Assembly: GCA_021463165.1 (NCBI GenBank) | Contig: JAJTWY010000021.1 | Location: 1-58,668 of the forward strand | Length of the DNA stretch: 58,668 nt | Direction: 5' to 3' | Source of the DNA: Pyrinomonadaceae bacterium | GTDB lineage: Bacteria > Acidobacteriota > Blastocatellia > Pyrinomonadales > Pyrinomonadaceae | Shown here: piece by piece, positions 8,105 through 17,725 of the stretch | How positions within the stretch are numbered: position 1 is the stretch's first letter | How the letters are laid out: every line of letters starts with the position of its first letter | The notes under the pieces: model-generated | Database searches by the model: none | What the model was told of the DNA's origin: nothing | Seen by the model: the letters and a program-made list of their open reading frames with translations, nothing else | Made by a program: the position numbers and the translations under genes

Positions 8105-8938
8105 ATGCCCGAACTTCCCGAGGTTGAAACTATCGCTCGGTCGCTCAACGTCCTGCTTAACGGGCGGACTATCCTTTCTGCCCGCTTGCTGCGGCAGCGA
8201 TTGGCTCCGAAAACACCGGCCGATATCTTCGCGTCGATCCTTAGTGGGCGCACGATCAATTTTGTTCATCGTCGCGGCAAGCATATCCTCTTCGACCTGA
8301 GCGGCGATACCACGCTGATCGTGCATCTGCGGATGAGCGGTAGATTCTCTATACTCCCTGCTGAGCGGGACGATCCGCGATTTACACATGCACTGTTCCA
8401 TCTAGACACAGGGGAACGACTCGTGTTTGACGACCAGCGCCACTTTGGCCTAATGAAGATCGTGACCTCGAAGGATCTTTACGAGACAAAGGAATTGAAA
8501 AGCCTTGCACCGGAACCGTTTTCCGAGGAATTTTCTCCTCGCTATTTTCAAAGTGTTCTTCGATCGTCAAAGCGAAGCCTGAAGGACATACTCCTCGATC
8601 AAACAAAGGTATGTGGCGTCGGGAATATCTATGCGTCCGAAGCGTTGTTCGCGGCTGGCGTTCATCCGGAGCTCCGCGCGGATCGCATATCGCGGCCGAG
8701 GGCCGAAAAGCTTCGGCAGGCTATTCTCACCGTGTTGCAAGAAGCCATAGATTTCGCGATAGGCCGCCCGGTCGATCCCGAGGATCTCGAAGGAAACTAT
8801 TTCTCGTCCGAGAGGGAACCGAGTTGGCTGGTGTATGACCGCGAAAACGAACCGTGCCGCCATTGCAATTCGCCGATACTTCGATTAAAACAAAGCGGAC
8901 GCTCGACGTATTTCTGCCGCAAATGCCAGCGGCGTTAA
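8105..8938 (+). CDS. mutM: formamidopyrimidine-DNA glycosylase
   Basis: Base-excision repair enzyme removing oxidised purines and nicking the abasic site. The start MPELPEVETIARSL gives the catalytic Pro2 and Glu3; RRGKHIL carries the conserved beta-elimination lysine near residue 57; KVCGVGNIYASEALF is the helix-two-turn-helix; and the C-terminal zinc finger is C-x2-C...C-x2-C (CRHCNSP ... FCRKCQRR). Length 277 is normal. It is translationally close to the upstream nucleotidyltransferase, an apparently arbitrary pairing. Nothing is missing. Confidence 0.96.
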   Translation: MPELPEVETIARSLNVLLNGRTILSARLLRQRLAPKTPADIFASILSGRTINFVHRRGKHILFDLSGDTTLIVHLRMSGRFSILPAERDDPRFTHALFHLDTGERLVFDDQRHFGLMKIVTSKDLYETKELKSLAPEPFSEEFSPRYFQSVLRSSKRSLKDILLDQTKVCGVGNIYASEALFAAGVHPELRADRISRPRAEKLRQAILTVLQEAIDFAIGRPVDPEDLEGNYFSSEREPSWLVYDRENEPCRHCNSPILRLKQSGRSTYFCRKCQRR

Positions 8939-8979
8939 TGACCCGATTGTTCTGGAACGAGCAGACAAGGAGTTTCTTG

Positions 8980-9612
8980 ATGACCAAACACATTCTCACG
9001 GCTTTTTTCACCCTTGCATGTATTGCATCGCTTTCGACCGACATCTTGGCCTGCGCCTGCTGTGCGGAACGCGGAACGTACACCGTTTCGACCGGCAAGC
9101 CCTCCGCCTACGAGCTCGAGATCCTGAAGCAAATGAAATTTGGGCCGGCAGCCGAGCTTTTCCTGACCGCCGCGAGTTACGAGGACATCAAAGGCCTGCC
9201 CGATGTAATAAAGGAATTCGAGGTGACCACTTCTTCCGAGTTCTCACTGGTCGAAGCATTTACGGGCCGGACATGGACCCTGAGTTTCATGACCGGTGGC
9301 GAACGAACGGGATCGCTTGTGCTGCCGAGGCCCACGACGATGACCTCGCGGCGGATCGACATTCCCGACAACGCTTCGAAGGCTCCGAATGTTGTGCTTT
9401 ACAAGGAATGGGTCTTCAACGGCACCGTCGGCTCCGGTACAGGATTTTTCAGCCGCGGGATCGTCAGACCAACGAAGTACACGCTGCTTTTCCAAGGCCA
9501 TGGTAACAACTGCGACAACGCCGAAGATTTCACAAACTGGCGTCTGGAGATAACAGGGCCGAAAGCCGACTTTGCGGTCTTCGGGAAAATGAAGGCCGCG
9601 AAAGCCGAATAG
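8980..9612 (+). CDS. small secreted protein of unknown function
   Basis: 210 residues beginning MTKHILTAFFTLACIASLS, a signal peptide followed by DILACACCAERGTY, a cysteine cluster (CACC) at the mature N-terminus that could bind metal or be lipid-modified (no perfect lipobox). The rest is a beta-rich domain (SLVEAFTGRTWTLSFMTGGE, TNWRLEITG) that I do not recognise. ATG at 8980 is preceded by ACAAGGAG at 8-nt spacing; a TAATG overlap with mutM at 8938 offers an alternative start 14 codons earlier. Probably the last gene of the nucleotidyltransferase-mutM transcript. Confidence 0.75.
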   Translation: MTKHILTAFFTLACIASLSTDILACACCAERGTYTVSTGKPSAYELEILKQMKFGPAAELFLTAASYEDIKGLPDVIKEFEVTTSSEFSLVEAFTGRTWTLSFMTGGERTGSLVLPRPTTMTSRRIDIPDNASKAPNVVLYKEWVFNGTVGSGTGFFSRGIVRPTKYTLLFQGHGNNCDNAEDFTNWRLEITGPKADFAVFGKMKAAKAE

Positions 9613-9655
9613 CTTGACACCGGTCCTCGAAAAGAACATCATCATACCTAACATC

Positions 9656-9702
9656 CGTGGTGAGTTAATGCGACTTGCGACCACGTTAAAGAAGCCGCTA
9701 AA
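9656..9702 (+). ncRNA. SAM-II riboswitch aptamer
   Basis: The RNA forms the SAM-II H-type pseudoknot. Stem P1 is CGTGGT (9656-9661) with ACCACG (9680-9685), a perfect 6 bp. Stem P2 joins GCGACTT (9670-9676), inside the P1 loop, to AAGCCGC (9692-9698), six pairs with one A-C mismatch. The conserved single-stranded parts are in place: GA after P1, CTTGC before the P1 return strand, TTAAA directly after P1 (9686-9690) and GCTAAA (9697-9702). It lies 59 bases before a homocysteine methyltransferase/MTHFR gene, the expected context for S-adenosylmethionine feedback. GAAAGGA follows at 9708-9714. Confidence 0.88.
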
Positions 9703-9728
9703 CAGCTGAAAGGACATTGTTTGTAAAG

Positions 9729-9760
9729 AAGTCTCGCTGTTTTGGCGAGACTTTTCGTTT
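9729..9760 (+). terminator. terminator-like hairpin between the SAM-II aptamer and the start codon
   Basis: Perfect 9-bp stem AAGTCTCGC (9729-9737) / GCGAGACTT (9745-9753) with a 7-nt loop TGTTTTG, then the T-rich tract TTCGTTT, ending at the ATG of the regulated gene (9761). It looks like an intrinsic terminator and could be the expression platform of the riboswitch, or it could terminate the upstream transcript. No strong Shine-Dalgarno lies between the hairpin and ATG; GCGAGA inside the stem is the nearest purine run, so it could also hide the ribosome site. Confidence 0.65.
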
Positions 9761-11626
9761 ATGAAAACTTTTCGCGACCTCATCTCTTCCGACGGTATTT
9801 ACGTCTTTGACGGTGCGATGGGCACCCGTCTCTATGACAAGGGCGTGTATATCAACCGAAGCTACGACGAGCTGAATATTGCAGCGCCTGATCTCGTTCG
9901 CGAGGTGCATGAGGAATACGTGGATGCAGGTGCGGATATTATCGAGACGAACTCATTCGGGGCAACCCGGCATCTGCTGCAGACCTACGGGCTTGAAGGC
10001 AAACTTCATGAGATCAATGTGGCCGCCGCGACGGTCGCACGCGAGGCTGCGGGCGATAAAGCCCTTGTTGCGGGTGCGATCGGGCCATTGGGCCTACGGA
10101 TCGAGCCGTATGGGCCGACCTCGTTTGCCGAGGCACGTGAGATGTACAAGGAACAGATCGCCGGTCTGCTTGAAGGCGGCGTTGACCTGTTCGTGCTCGA
10201 AACATTCTCTGTTGTAACGCTCATCGAGCAAGCGATCTTGGCGGTTCGCGAACTTTCCGATCTGCCGATCGTCGCCCAGATGACGATCCAGATGGACGGC
10301 AAGACTATCTTTGGAAATCCACCCGAAAAATTTACCGCCCGCCTCGACGAACTCGGTGCTGACGTGATCGGGCTCAACTGCGGCATGGGTCCTAACCACA
10401 TTCTCAACGCGCTCGAGAAGATGCGCGAGGTTACCGACAAGCCGCTTTCCGCACAGCCAAACGCCGGCTTGCCGCGCGACGTTCAGGGCCGCCAGCTGTA
10501 TATGGGCTCGCCTGAATATATGGCAGAGTTTTCGCGGCGCTTTGTCCAGGCCGGGGCGAGGTTTGTCGGAGGCTGCTGCGGAACAACGCCGACCCACATC
10601 AAGCTGATCTCTAGCGCGATCCGAGCGGACAGCCCGCGGCAGGCGGCGAAGACGTTTGTCGATCAGCCCGCGACGGTTTCCGAACTCATGCCGGAGGACG
10701 TGCAGGTCGTGCCGGCAGAAAAGAGGTCGAGGTGGTCCGGCAAGATCGTCCGAGGCGAGTTTGTGACTTCGGTCGAAGTGCTGCCCCCGAAAGGCTGCGA
10801 TGCTCAGAAGACGCTCGACAGCATCCGATTGCTGAAAAACGCAGGCGTCGACGGTGTAAATATCCCCGACGGGCCACGTGCCCAGACCCGGATGTCGGCA
10901 CAGGCAACTGCGGTCCTCGTCGAACGCGAGATCGGCATCGAAGCCGTATTGCATTACTGCTGCCGCGACCGCAACTTGCTCGGAATGATGTCCGACCTGC
11001 TGGGCGCCGCTGCTTTGGGTTTACACAATCTACTTTTGATAACCGGCGATCCGCCGAAAATGGGGCCTTATCCGGACGCAACCGCCGTTTTTGACATCGA
11101 TGCGATCGGCCTCACGAACATGGTCAACAAGCTTAATCATGGGCTCGACCTCGGCAACAACCCGATCGGCCGGCCGACCGCGTTCTCGATCGGCGTCGGC
11201 GTAAACCCCGGAGCGATCAATCTCGATGAGGAGATCCGCCGCTTCGAATGGAAAGTAGAGGCCGGTGCCGAGTATGCCATTACCCAGCCCGTTTTTGACA
11301 CGGAGCAACTTCGCCTGTTCCTAAAACGCATCGAGCATGTACGGATTCCGATCATCGCCGGTATCTGGCCGCTTATTTCATTCCGAAACGCCGAGTTCAT
11401 GCACAACGAGGTTCCCGGCGTAAATGTCACCCCCGAGATCCTCGAGCGGATGCGAAAGGCCTCGGACGTTTCGAAAGAGCACGCGCGCGACGAGGGCATC
11501 AGGATAGCCCGCGAATCACTGACCGAGGTACGCGACCTGATCCAGGGTGTTCAAGTTTCGGCTCCCTTCGGAAATGTAAAATACGCGCTTCAAGTATTTG
11601 ATGTACTGCCGAGCTTTGGCTCGTGA
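9761..11626 (+). CDS. bifunctional homocysteine S-methyltransferase / 5,10-methylenetetrahydrofolate reductase
   Basis: 621 residues, two domains. Residues ~1-290 are a homocysteine methyltransferase barrel: FDGAMGTRLYDKGV, DIIETNSFGATR, and the zinc ligands Cys in GLNCGMGP (~207) and the Cys pair in GGCCGTTP (~271). Residues ~325-610 are a MetF-type reductase barrel: SVEVLPPKGCD, NIPDGPRAQTRMS, LLLITGDPPKMG and EYAITQPVFDTEQL. The same fusion is known in Bacillus YitJ. It would generate methyl-THF and use a methyl donor to make methionine, in the cytosol. Control by the SAM-II aptamer directly upstream fits end-product feedback. No vitamin B12 domain is present. Confidence 0.94.
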   Translation: MKTFRDLISSDGIYVFDGAMGTRLYDKGVYINRSYDELNIAAPDLVREVHEEYVDAGADIIETNSFGATRHLLQTYGLEGKLHEINVAAATVAREAAGDKALVAGAIGPLGLRIEPYGPTSFAEAREMYKEQIAGLLEGGVDLFVLETFSVVTLIEQAILAVRELSDLPIVAQMTIQMDGKTIFGNPPEKFTARLDELGADVIGLNCGMGPNHILNALEKMREVTDKPLSAQPNAGLPRDVQGRQLYMGSPEYMAEFSRRFVQAGARFVGGCCGTTPTHIKLISSAIRADSPRQAAKTFVDQPATVSELMPEDVQVVPAEKRSRWSGKIVRGEFVTSVEVLPPKGCDAQKTLDSIRLLKNAGVDGVNIPDGPRAQTRMSAQATAVLVEREIGIEAVLHYCCRDRNLLGMMSDLLGAAALGLHNLLLITGDPPKMGPYPDATAVFDIDAIGLTNMVNKLNHGLDLGNNPIGRPTAFSIGVGVNPGAINLDEEIRRFEWKVEAGAEYAITQPVFDTEQLRLFLKRIEHVRIPIIAGIWPLISFRNAEFMHNEVPGVNVTPEILERMRKASDVSKEHARDEGIRIARESLTEVRDLIQGVQVSAPFGNVKYALQVFDVLPSFGS

Positions 11627-11696
11627 CTTCGCAGCCGGTCGTTCCCCGACAGCACGGCAGACTTCTCGCCCTATCGTGGTAAGGTTCAGTCGGTGG

Positions 11697-12659
11697 TCAC
11701 GGAATCAGGACTATCTTCCCGAGGGCCTTTGATTCGATCACCTCGTGGTGCGACCTCGAAGCTTCGGCGAGCGGGATCGATGTGCGAACGTGCGGAGCAA
11801 GGACGCCCCGGCTGAGGCCATCAAAGATCGCTGCGTGGATCTCATCGCGTTCTTTTTGTGAGGAATTGAAGAGCGACATTCCGTAGATCGTCGCATCTTT
11901 GGTCATTGCCAGCCTCGGGGTGAATTGAATACTGCCGCGGTTTCCCACTACCACTATACGGCCGCGCATTGCGAGACATTCGAAATCTCGTTCAAGATTG
12001 ACGTTGGCCAGCATTTCAATAACGACATCGACGCCGCGCCCTCCCGTCTGCTCACTGACCTGCGCAAAATGGGTCTCGTCCGTATGGTCAAGCGCGGCTG
12101 CAGCGCCACAGTCGCGAACAAGCCTACGGCCTTCCTCGGAACTCGCGGTGCCGATCACCGTATAAGCACTATCCCTCAGCCATTGGACCGCCGCCAGGCC
12201 GACCCCGCCGGAGGCTCCATGGATCAGAACGACCTCACCCGGTTTGACCATCGCTTTTTGAAATAGGGCGCGATAACTGGTCGCATAGGGAGTCCAAATC
12301 CCAGCTCCCTGCTCAAAACTAATGTTCTCCGGTAGACGGCCAAGCTGGTTTTCGTCGCAGAGCGAATATTCCGCGTAGGTTCCGGTCAATGAATCTGCGG
12401 TGTAAACGCGATCGCCCGGTCTGAACCTCGAAACTTCGCCGCCTACCGCTTCGACGATACCGGCTCCGTCCTTCCCGGGAGTATACGGCAATTTTGGAGC
12501 ATGGGCGTGATTCCCGGTTCGAAGATATGTATCCACTGGATTGACCCCGGCGGCATACAGCTTCACCAAAACCTGAGACCCCGCTGGTCGAGGCGTCTCG
12601 ACCTCCTCGATCTTCATCACCTCAGGCCCACCAAATTCACGTACAACAATTGCCTTCAT
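11697..12659 (-). CDS. zinc-less alcohol dehydrogenase / NADPH:quinone oxidoreductase family protein
   Basis: 320 residues of the MDR superfamily. N-terminal GroES-like domain (MKAIVVREFGGPEVMKIEEV, VNPVDTYLRTG, PYTPGKDGAGIVEAVG) and a Rossmann domain with the NADPH loop LIHGASGGVGLAAVQWLRD. Structural zinc cysteines are absent, which places it with quinone oxidoreductases (Qor/zeta-crystallin) rather than zinc alcohol dehydrogenases. Substrate unknown. It stands alone on the minus strand between the methionine gene (convergent) and glmS, 88 bases downstream of glmS's direction of reading. Confidence 0.88.
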   Translation of the reverse strand: MKAIVVREFGGPEVMKIEEVETPRPAGSQVLVKLYAAGVNPVDTYLRTGNHAHAPKLPYTPGKDGAGIVEAVGGEVSRFRPGDRVYTADSLTGTYAEYSLCDENQLGRLPENISFEQGAGIWTPYATSYRALFQKAMVKPGEVVLIHGASGGVGLAAVQWLRDSAYTVIGTASSEEGRRLVRDCGAAAALDHTDETHFAQVSEQTGGRGVDVVIEMLANVNLERDFECLAMRGRIVVVGNRGSIQFTPRLAMTKDATIYGMSLFNSSQKERDEIHAAIFDGLSRGVLAPHVRTSIPLAEASRSHHEVIESKALGKIVLIP

Positions 12660-12746
12660 ACAGGGATCCTAGCCTCAAATTTGGGTAGATCATCGGATCT
12701 CCGCTTAACACAAGACATCGACGATCACGGGCTATGGGGCACTCTC

Positions 12747-14609
12747 TTACTCCACCGTGACTGATTTCGCCAAGTTTCTGGGTTGATCGACATCGCAGCC
12801 TCGGCGGACCGCTATGTGGTATGACAAAAGCTGGAGCGGGACGACCGATAGAATAGGGCCGAGCAGGTCGCTGGTTTCGGGCACTTCGATAACATGATCC
12901 GACACCTTGCTCGACATCGTATCGCCCTCGGTAAGGACTGATATGATAATGCCGTCGCGCGACTTGACCTCGACGATGTTCGAGTGAGTCTTCTCGTAGC
13001 GAAGCTCGCTGGCGGCATTTCCGGTTTCCTTCGTATTGACGATCACGACCGGAAGCTTTTCGTCGATCAGGGCGTTTGGGCCATGCTTCATCTCTCCCGC
13101 AGGATATCCCTCAGCATGAATGTAACTGATCTCCTTTAGCTTTAATGCTCCCTCGAGAGCGACCGGAAAATTGATGCCGCGGCCGAGATATAGGAAATCC
13201 TGTACACGAAAGTACTCCTTCGATAATTCCTCGATCGAATCGGCGTCATTAAGCAACTGCTCGATCTTCAGCGGAAGTTCAGCGAGATCTTGGGCCAGCT
13301 TTCGCGCACGCTCCTCGTTGATATTTCCGCGAATTTCTCCGAGATAAAGGGCGAATAAATATAGCGCGACCATTTGCGCCGTAAAGGCTTTGGTCGAGGC
13401 GACCCCTATCTCGGGCCCGGCGTGAGTGAGGATCGTTCCGTCTGCCTCACGGGTGATCATCGACCCATGGACATTGCAAACGGCAAGGATCTTGCATCCG
13501 GCCGCCTTTGCTTCGCGCATGGCGGCGATGGTGTCGGCAGTCTCACCGGATTGGGAGATGACGATGAGAAGGTCGTTCTCGGTCAAAACCGGATCGCGGT
13601 AGCGAAACTCGGACGCATAATCTACCTCGACGGGAAGACGCGCAAGCTGCTCGATCATGTATTTCCCCGCGAGACCGGCATGCCATGAAGTGCCGCACGC
13701 GGCTATCTTGACCGACGTGATCGCCTTCAGATCGTTGGACGAGATGTCAAGCGGGTCGAGATATACCTTGCCGGTGTCAAGCGAAACGCGGCCCTGAACG
13801 GTGTCGCGAACCGCCCGCGGCTGTTCGTATATCTCCTTTAACATAAAGTGTTTAAAGCCGCCTTTCTCAGCCATGATCGGATCCCAGGTGATCCTTTGCT
13901 GCGTCGGCTGAACCGTGTTGCCGTCAAAATCCGTGACGCGAACCGACTCTTTGGTGAGGATCGCGATCTCGCGGTCACCGAGGAAGAACACATCGCGGGT
14001 ATGGTGCAGGATCGGAGGAATGTCTGACGCGACAAAGAATTCCCCGTCGCCCATCCCGATAACGACCGGCGGGCCTTCGCGAACGGACACGATCATGTCC
14101 GGCTCGTCCACTGAGATTATCGAAAGTGCGAAGATGCCTCGAAGTTCCTTGACCGCTTTTCGCACGGCGATCTCGAGCGAAAGATTCTCCGTATCCTTGT
14201 AATGGCCTATAAGATGTGCGACGACCTCGGTATCGGTCTCGGTATTAAACTCATGCCCGAGATCGACAAGGCGCTCCTTGAGGGGAAGGTAATTCTCAAT
14301 GATACCGTTATGAACAACAACGACCTTGCCTGATTGGTCGCGATGCGGATGAGCATTTTCCTCGGTCGGCCGGCCGTGGGTCGCCCAGCGCGTGTGCCCA
14401 ATACCGTAGTTCCCATCGAGCGGATTGAGCCTGATCGCCTCTTCGAGATTGCGAAGCTTTCCTTCCGCACGCCGCAAGCTAAGATGTCGTTCATCATCTA
14501 CAACTGCGATGCCCGCCGAATCATATCCCCGATACTCCAGTTTCCGGAGACCGTCGATGATCAGGGGCACAACTTGCTTATTACCAACGTATCCGACAAT
14601 TCCGCACAT
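12747..14609 (-). CDS. glmS: glutamine--fructose-6-phosphate aminotransferase (isomerizing)
   Basis: Makes glucosamine-6-phosphate from fructose-6-phosphate and glutamine, the first committed step to UDP-GlcNAc. I start at ATG 14609, giving [14 protein letters not shown] so that Cys2 becomes the N-terminal nucleophile; the frame extends 25 codons further without similarity. Residues ~1-240 are the glutamine amidohydrolase domain ([11 protein letters not shown]). Two SIS sugar-isomerase domains follow ([48 protein letters not shown]). It ends [11 protein letters not shown], the usual C-terminal loop. About 620 residues, normal length. It lies just after glmU on the same strand, so both UDP-GlcNAc enzymes are neighbours. 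Confidence 0.97.
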   Translation of the reverse strand: MCGIVGYVGNKQVVPLIIDGLRKLEYRGYDSAGIAVVDDERHLSLRRAEGKLRNLEEAIRLNPLDGNYGIGHTRWATHGRPTEENAHPHRDQSGKVVVVHNGIIENYLPLKERLVDLGHEFNTETDTEVVAHLIGHYKDTENLSLEIAVRKAVKELRGIFALSIISVDEPDMIVSVREGPPVVIGMGDGEFFVASDIPPILHHTRDVFFLGDREIAILTKESVRVTDFDGNTVQPTQQRITWDPIMAEKGGFKHFMLKEIYEQPRAVRDTVQGRVSLDTGKVYLDPLDISSNDLKAITSVKIAACGTSWHAGLAGKYMIEQLARLPVEVDYASEFRYRDPVLTENDLLIVISQSGETADTIAAMREAKAAGCKILAVCNVHGSMITREADGTILTHAGPEIGVASTKAFTAQMVALYLFALYLGEIRGNINEERARKLAQDLAELPLKIEQLLNDADSIEELSKEYFRVQDFLYLGRGINFPVALEGALKLKEISYIHAEGYPAGEMKHGPNALIDEKLPVVIVNTKETGNAASELRYEKTHSNIVEVKSRDGIIISVLTEGDTMSSKVSDHVIEVPETSDLLGPILSVVPLQLLSYHIAVRRGCDVDQPRNLAKSVTVE

Positions 14610-14715
14610 AATATTCTGGTCTTTTTTAGCGATCCCAAGTGCCGCAAGAGTCTTAACAACGTTTAACGTCTTGAGAACGGTCAAACAAAGTCCGAATCAT
14701 TCGACAAATCCAATT

Positions 14716-16080
14716 TCACCTTTTTGGGCGGGCTGGCACGCCGACAACTAGTTCGTTATCGAGCACGTCTTTTGTAACCACACTTCCTGCTCCAGTGCTC
14801 GCACCATCGCCGACGGTCACCGGGGCGACGAGCATTGTGTCGGAACCGATCTTCACGCCATCGCCGATCACAGTTGCATGTTTGTTCTTGCCGTCGTAAT
14901 TACAGGTGATCGTCCCGGCCCCAATGTTGGTCTTTTCGCCGATAGTGGCGTCGCCGAGATAGGTCAAGTGGCTGGCTTTTGAGCCGCGGCCGAGCCTGGT
15001 CTTCTTTAGCTCGACGAAGTTACCGACCTTTGAGCCCTCGATCATTTCGGCGTGGCCGCGAAGGTGTGCCATGGGACCCACAGTACAGCCGTCGCCGACG
15101 ATCGAATCCGTAACAAAGGAATTGTCCTTTATCTCGACATAGCTTCCTATCGTCGAATTCACGATTCGCACGCCCGGGCGAATTGTACAACCCTCACCAA
15201 GAACTGTATTACCTTCGATAGTCACGTCCTGGCAAATTATCGTGTCGCGCCCGAGCGCCGCCTTTGCCGAAATATATGCTGACGACGGGTCGATAAATGT
15301 CACACCGCTTTCGAGCATCAGCCGCTCGATCGTTTGCTCACGGAAAACTCGTTCGAGTGAGGCGAGCTGGCGGCGGTCATTCACGCCTTCGACCTCGGTC
15401 GGATCGGAGGCTGTGAAGATACCTACGCTGTCACCCTGACGCAAGAAAATACCAGGGACATCGGTTAAATAGTATTCGCCCTGCGCGTTGTCGCTTGAGA
15501 GCTGACCGATCGCGGTATAAAGCTTGCTCGCAGAAAAGCAATAAAAGCCGGCGTTGATCTCTGATACCTTTTTCTCGTCGTCCGAGGCGTCCTTCTGCTC
15601 GACGATCCGCGCAAATCCTCCAGATCGGTCCCGCATTACGCGGCCATAACCACTCGGATCGTTAAGCCGCACGGAAAGTATAGTCGCGGCCGTTCCTTGC
15701 ACCCGATGCTGTTCTATCATCGACCTGATCGTTTCAGGCTTTATCAGCGGAACATCGCCCGTAAGTACGACTATCGTTGAGTCGGTACCGTCGTACAGTT
15801 CGCGCGTTGAGGCAACGGCATCGCCAGTGCCGAGCTGCTTTTCCTGCAGAGCGAAGCAGATCCGCTCATCCCGAAACTCGTCCGAAACTGCAGCCTTAAC
15901 ATCCTCGGCCTGATGACCAACGATTACACAAACGGTATCGGGTTCAAGGGCCAGCGCCGCTTCGACAACATGATTGATCAGCGGCCGGCCGTCGAGCTTA
16001 TGAAGGACCTTCGCAAGATTCGACCTCATACGGGTGCCGAGCCCGGCAGCGAGGATCAGAATATCTAGTCTATTGGTCAC
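14716..16080 (-). CDS. glmU: bifunctional N-acetylglucosamine-1-phosphate uridyltransferase / glucosamine-1-phosphate acetyltransferase
   Basis: 454 residues, matching the family. The N-terminal pyrophosphorylase domain has LILAAGLGTRMRSNLAKVLHK and VVLTGDVPLIKP with the metal-binding Asp; NAGFYCF closes the site. From ~250 a left-handed beta-helix carries the acetyltransferase (TIICQDVTIEGNTVLGEGC, GNFVELKKTRLGRGSKASHL, NYDGKNKHATVIGDG). Translation starts at GTG 16080, supported by AGGA seven bases upstream. The product is UDP-GlcNAc for peptidoglycan and lipid A. With glmS downstream, only GlmM is missing locally. Confidence 0.96.
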   Translation of the reverse strand: MTNRLDILILAAGLGTRMRSNLAKVLHKLDGRPLINHVVEAALALEPDTVCVIVGHQAEDVKAAVSDEFRDERICFALQEKQLGTGDAVASTRELYDGTDSTIVVLTGDVPLIKPETIRSMIEQHRVQGTAATILSVRLNDPSGYGRVMRDRSGGFARIVEQKDASDDEKKVSEINAGFYCFSASKLYTAIGQLSSDNAQGEYYLTDVPGIFLRQGDSVGIFTASDPTEVEGVNDRRQLASLERVFREQTIERLMLESGVTFIDPSSAYISAKAALGRDTIICQDVTIEGNTVLGEGCTIRPGVRIVNSTIGSYVEIKDNSFVTDSIVGDGCTVGPMAHLRGHAEMIEGSKVGNFVELKKTRLGRGSKASHLTYLGDATIGEKTNIGAGTITCNYDGKNKHATVIGDGVKIGSDTMLVAPVTVGDGASTGAGSVVTKDVLDNELVVGVPARPKR

Positions 16081-16145
16081 GATCTTTTCCTGATGGCACG
16101 ATAAACAAAATCCGATTGTCCTGCGAAGTTCAGAAAGTAAACGAA

Positions 16146-17411
16146 CTATTTGATCTTCTTAAGGCTTCCCTGCCCACTGATCTGCCTGTGACCGGCGACC
16201 TTTTCCGCCTGAGCAAAGGCTCGCAGGAAATTCTCGCCAAGCACCTTTCGAACCTCAGTTTCGGTATATCCACGCCGAAGCATCTCGTACGTTACCAGCA
16301 CAAGATCCTCAGTGCCTTTCATAGGCGGCGGCAGGAACGGTACGCCATCGAAATCGGAACCGAGGCCCACATGGTCGATACCGGCAACCTTTCTTATATG
16401 ATCGATATGATCGACAATCCGCTTGTAGTCTGCGATGTAGATCGGGTTGGCCGCCATCAGCTCATTTTCGGCCTTTACAAAAGCAGCGTTATCGTCCTTG
16501 TACTTCTCGCGGAGGGCGTCTACCTGCGGTTTCAATCGGACAGTTCGCTCATTTTCTTCACGGTTGGTGCGCTCATCGAGGAACGAAGGGTAAAAGACCA
16601 CCATGATCACACCGCCGTTTTGAGGCAGGCGTTTCAATACACTGTCGGGCACGTTACGGGTATGGTCGTTCACACCGCGAGCACCGGAGTGGGATGCCAT
16701 CACAGGAGCTCTTGAGGTATCAAGCGCGTCGTGCATGACCTTTTCCGAGACATGTGAAATGTCAACCATCATTCCGAGGCGGTTCATCTCGCGCACGACT
16801 TCTTTTCCAAATTCTGTTAGCCCGTTATGTTTGATATCCCGATGTGCATCGGCCCAATCGTGAGCAACATTGTGGGTCAGCGTCATATATCTGACACCGA
16901 GCCGATAGAAATTCCGCAATGCATAGAGCGAATTCTCGATCGCATAGCCGCCTTCGATGCCCATCAATAGGCAGACCTGGTTTCGTTTTTTTGCCAGTCG
17001 GATCTCGGCAGCCGTAGTGCATGTAATGAGAGCACTGTGCCGCTCAGCCTCGCGATTAGTAACGTCGATCAGGTCCATCGCCCTTCGCATCGAACCTCCC
17101 GTTTGAAGGGTCGATCCCGATACGTAGATCGACATGAATTCACCGGTGATGCCACTCTTTTTAAGGCGGGCAAGATCCGTATGAACAGGATCACCGCTAA
17201 CCTGGATCATGCCGGTCGTGTCGGTCGCAAGATTCAGGTCCTGATCCATCATTGGGCCCGTGATGTCGTTGTGGCCGTCGACAATGATGGCGCTTCGATG
17301 CAGCCGCAATGCCCGCTGCCAAAGTTTCGGGTCGGCTCCCGAAGGCATCGTCTGTGCAAAACCCGCACAACTTGATATAGCGATAAGTACTACTGTGATA
17401 AATCTATTCAT
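16146..17411 (-). CDS. secreted membrane dipeptidase (peptidase M19)
   Basis: 421 residues. A signal peptide (MNRFITVVLIAISSCAGFAQ) is followed by a renal-dipeptidase-type barrel: IIVDGHNDITG holds the first zinc pair (H-x-D), GIEGGYAIE the bridging Glu, MTLTHNVAHDWADA and MVDISHVSEKVMHDAL the later His ligands, and VGLGSDFDGVPFLP the conserved Asp loop. The enzyme cleaves dipeptides, often with D-amino acids, in the periplasm. It is 65 bases downstream of glmU's upstream side on the same strand and diverges from the PAS gene. Confidence 0.92.
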   Translation of the reverse strand: MNRFITVVLIAISSCAGFAQTMPSGADPKLWQRALRLHRSAIIVDGHNDITGPMMDQDLNLATDTTGMIQVSGDPVHTDLARLKKSGITGEFMSIYVSGSTLQTGGSMRRAMDLIDVTNREAERHSALITCTTAAEIRLAKKRNQVCLLMGIEGGYAIENSLYALRNFYRLGVRYMTLTHNVAHDWADAHRDIKHNGLTEFGKEVVREMNRLGMMVDISHVSEKVMHDALDTSRAPVMASHSGARGVNDHTRNVPDSVLKRLPQNGGVIMVVFYPSFLDERTNREENERTVRLKPQVDALREKYKDDNAAFVKAENELMAANPIYIADYKRIVDHIDHIRKVAGIDHVGLGSDFDGVPFLPPPMKGTEDLVLVTYEMLRRGYTETEVRKVLGENFLRAFAQAEKVAGHRQISGQGSLKKIK

Positions 17412-17725
17412 ATCGATGTTCCACTCGTCACCATTCTAGCCCTTTTGTTTCTTGACCTCTAACCTGATGGACGTCGTTCCGGGCATCATACGTTTTTCTG
17501 CCTACTATCACGAGATAAAAAATGCTGGTAAGTCTGATGGCTTAAATGTTAATATCTTTCTTGGCATTTCGGGAACCGCGTCCGCGGCCCCTCATGAAAA
17601 CAACGACCTTCTTTCGCGTTCAGAGACCAAAAAGCACTGTCCTACAATAGGTTACCCGCTATCCACTCTTCCTAACGAAACTCTGTTTCACACCCGTCCG
17701 GACAATTCGCCAGGTCTGCTAAATT
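17412..17725. other. intergenic region between divergent dipeptidase and PAS-GGDEF-EAL genes
   Basis: About 310 bases without a supported gene. A frame is open on the plus strand, but its peptide is low-quality and overlaps the PAS gene start. A TAATAT hexamer near 17550 could be a -10 element for the PAS gene, without a convincing -35. A short palindrome CCGCG-TC-CGCGG lies near 17577-17588. No hairpin with a T-run was seen. Confidence 0.4.

Noticed and set aside
9717..9764. 15-codon leader peptide from TTG, ending at the methionine gene ATG
   Set aside because: The ribosome site lies too close to the TTG and the peptide has no methionine run; the overlapping hairpin explains the region better.
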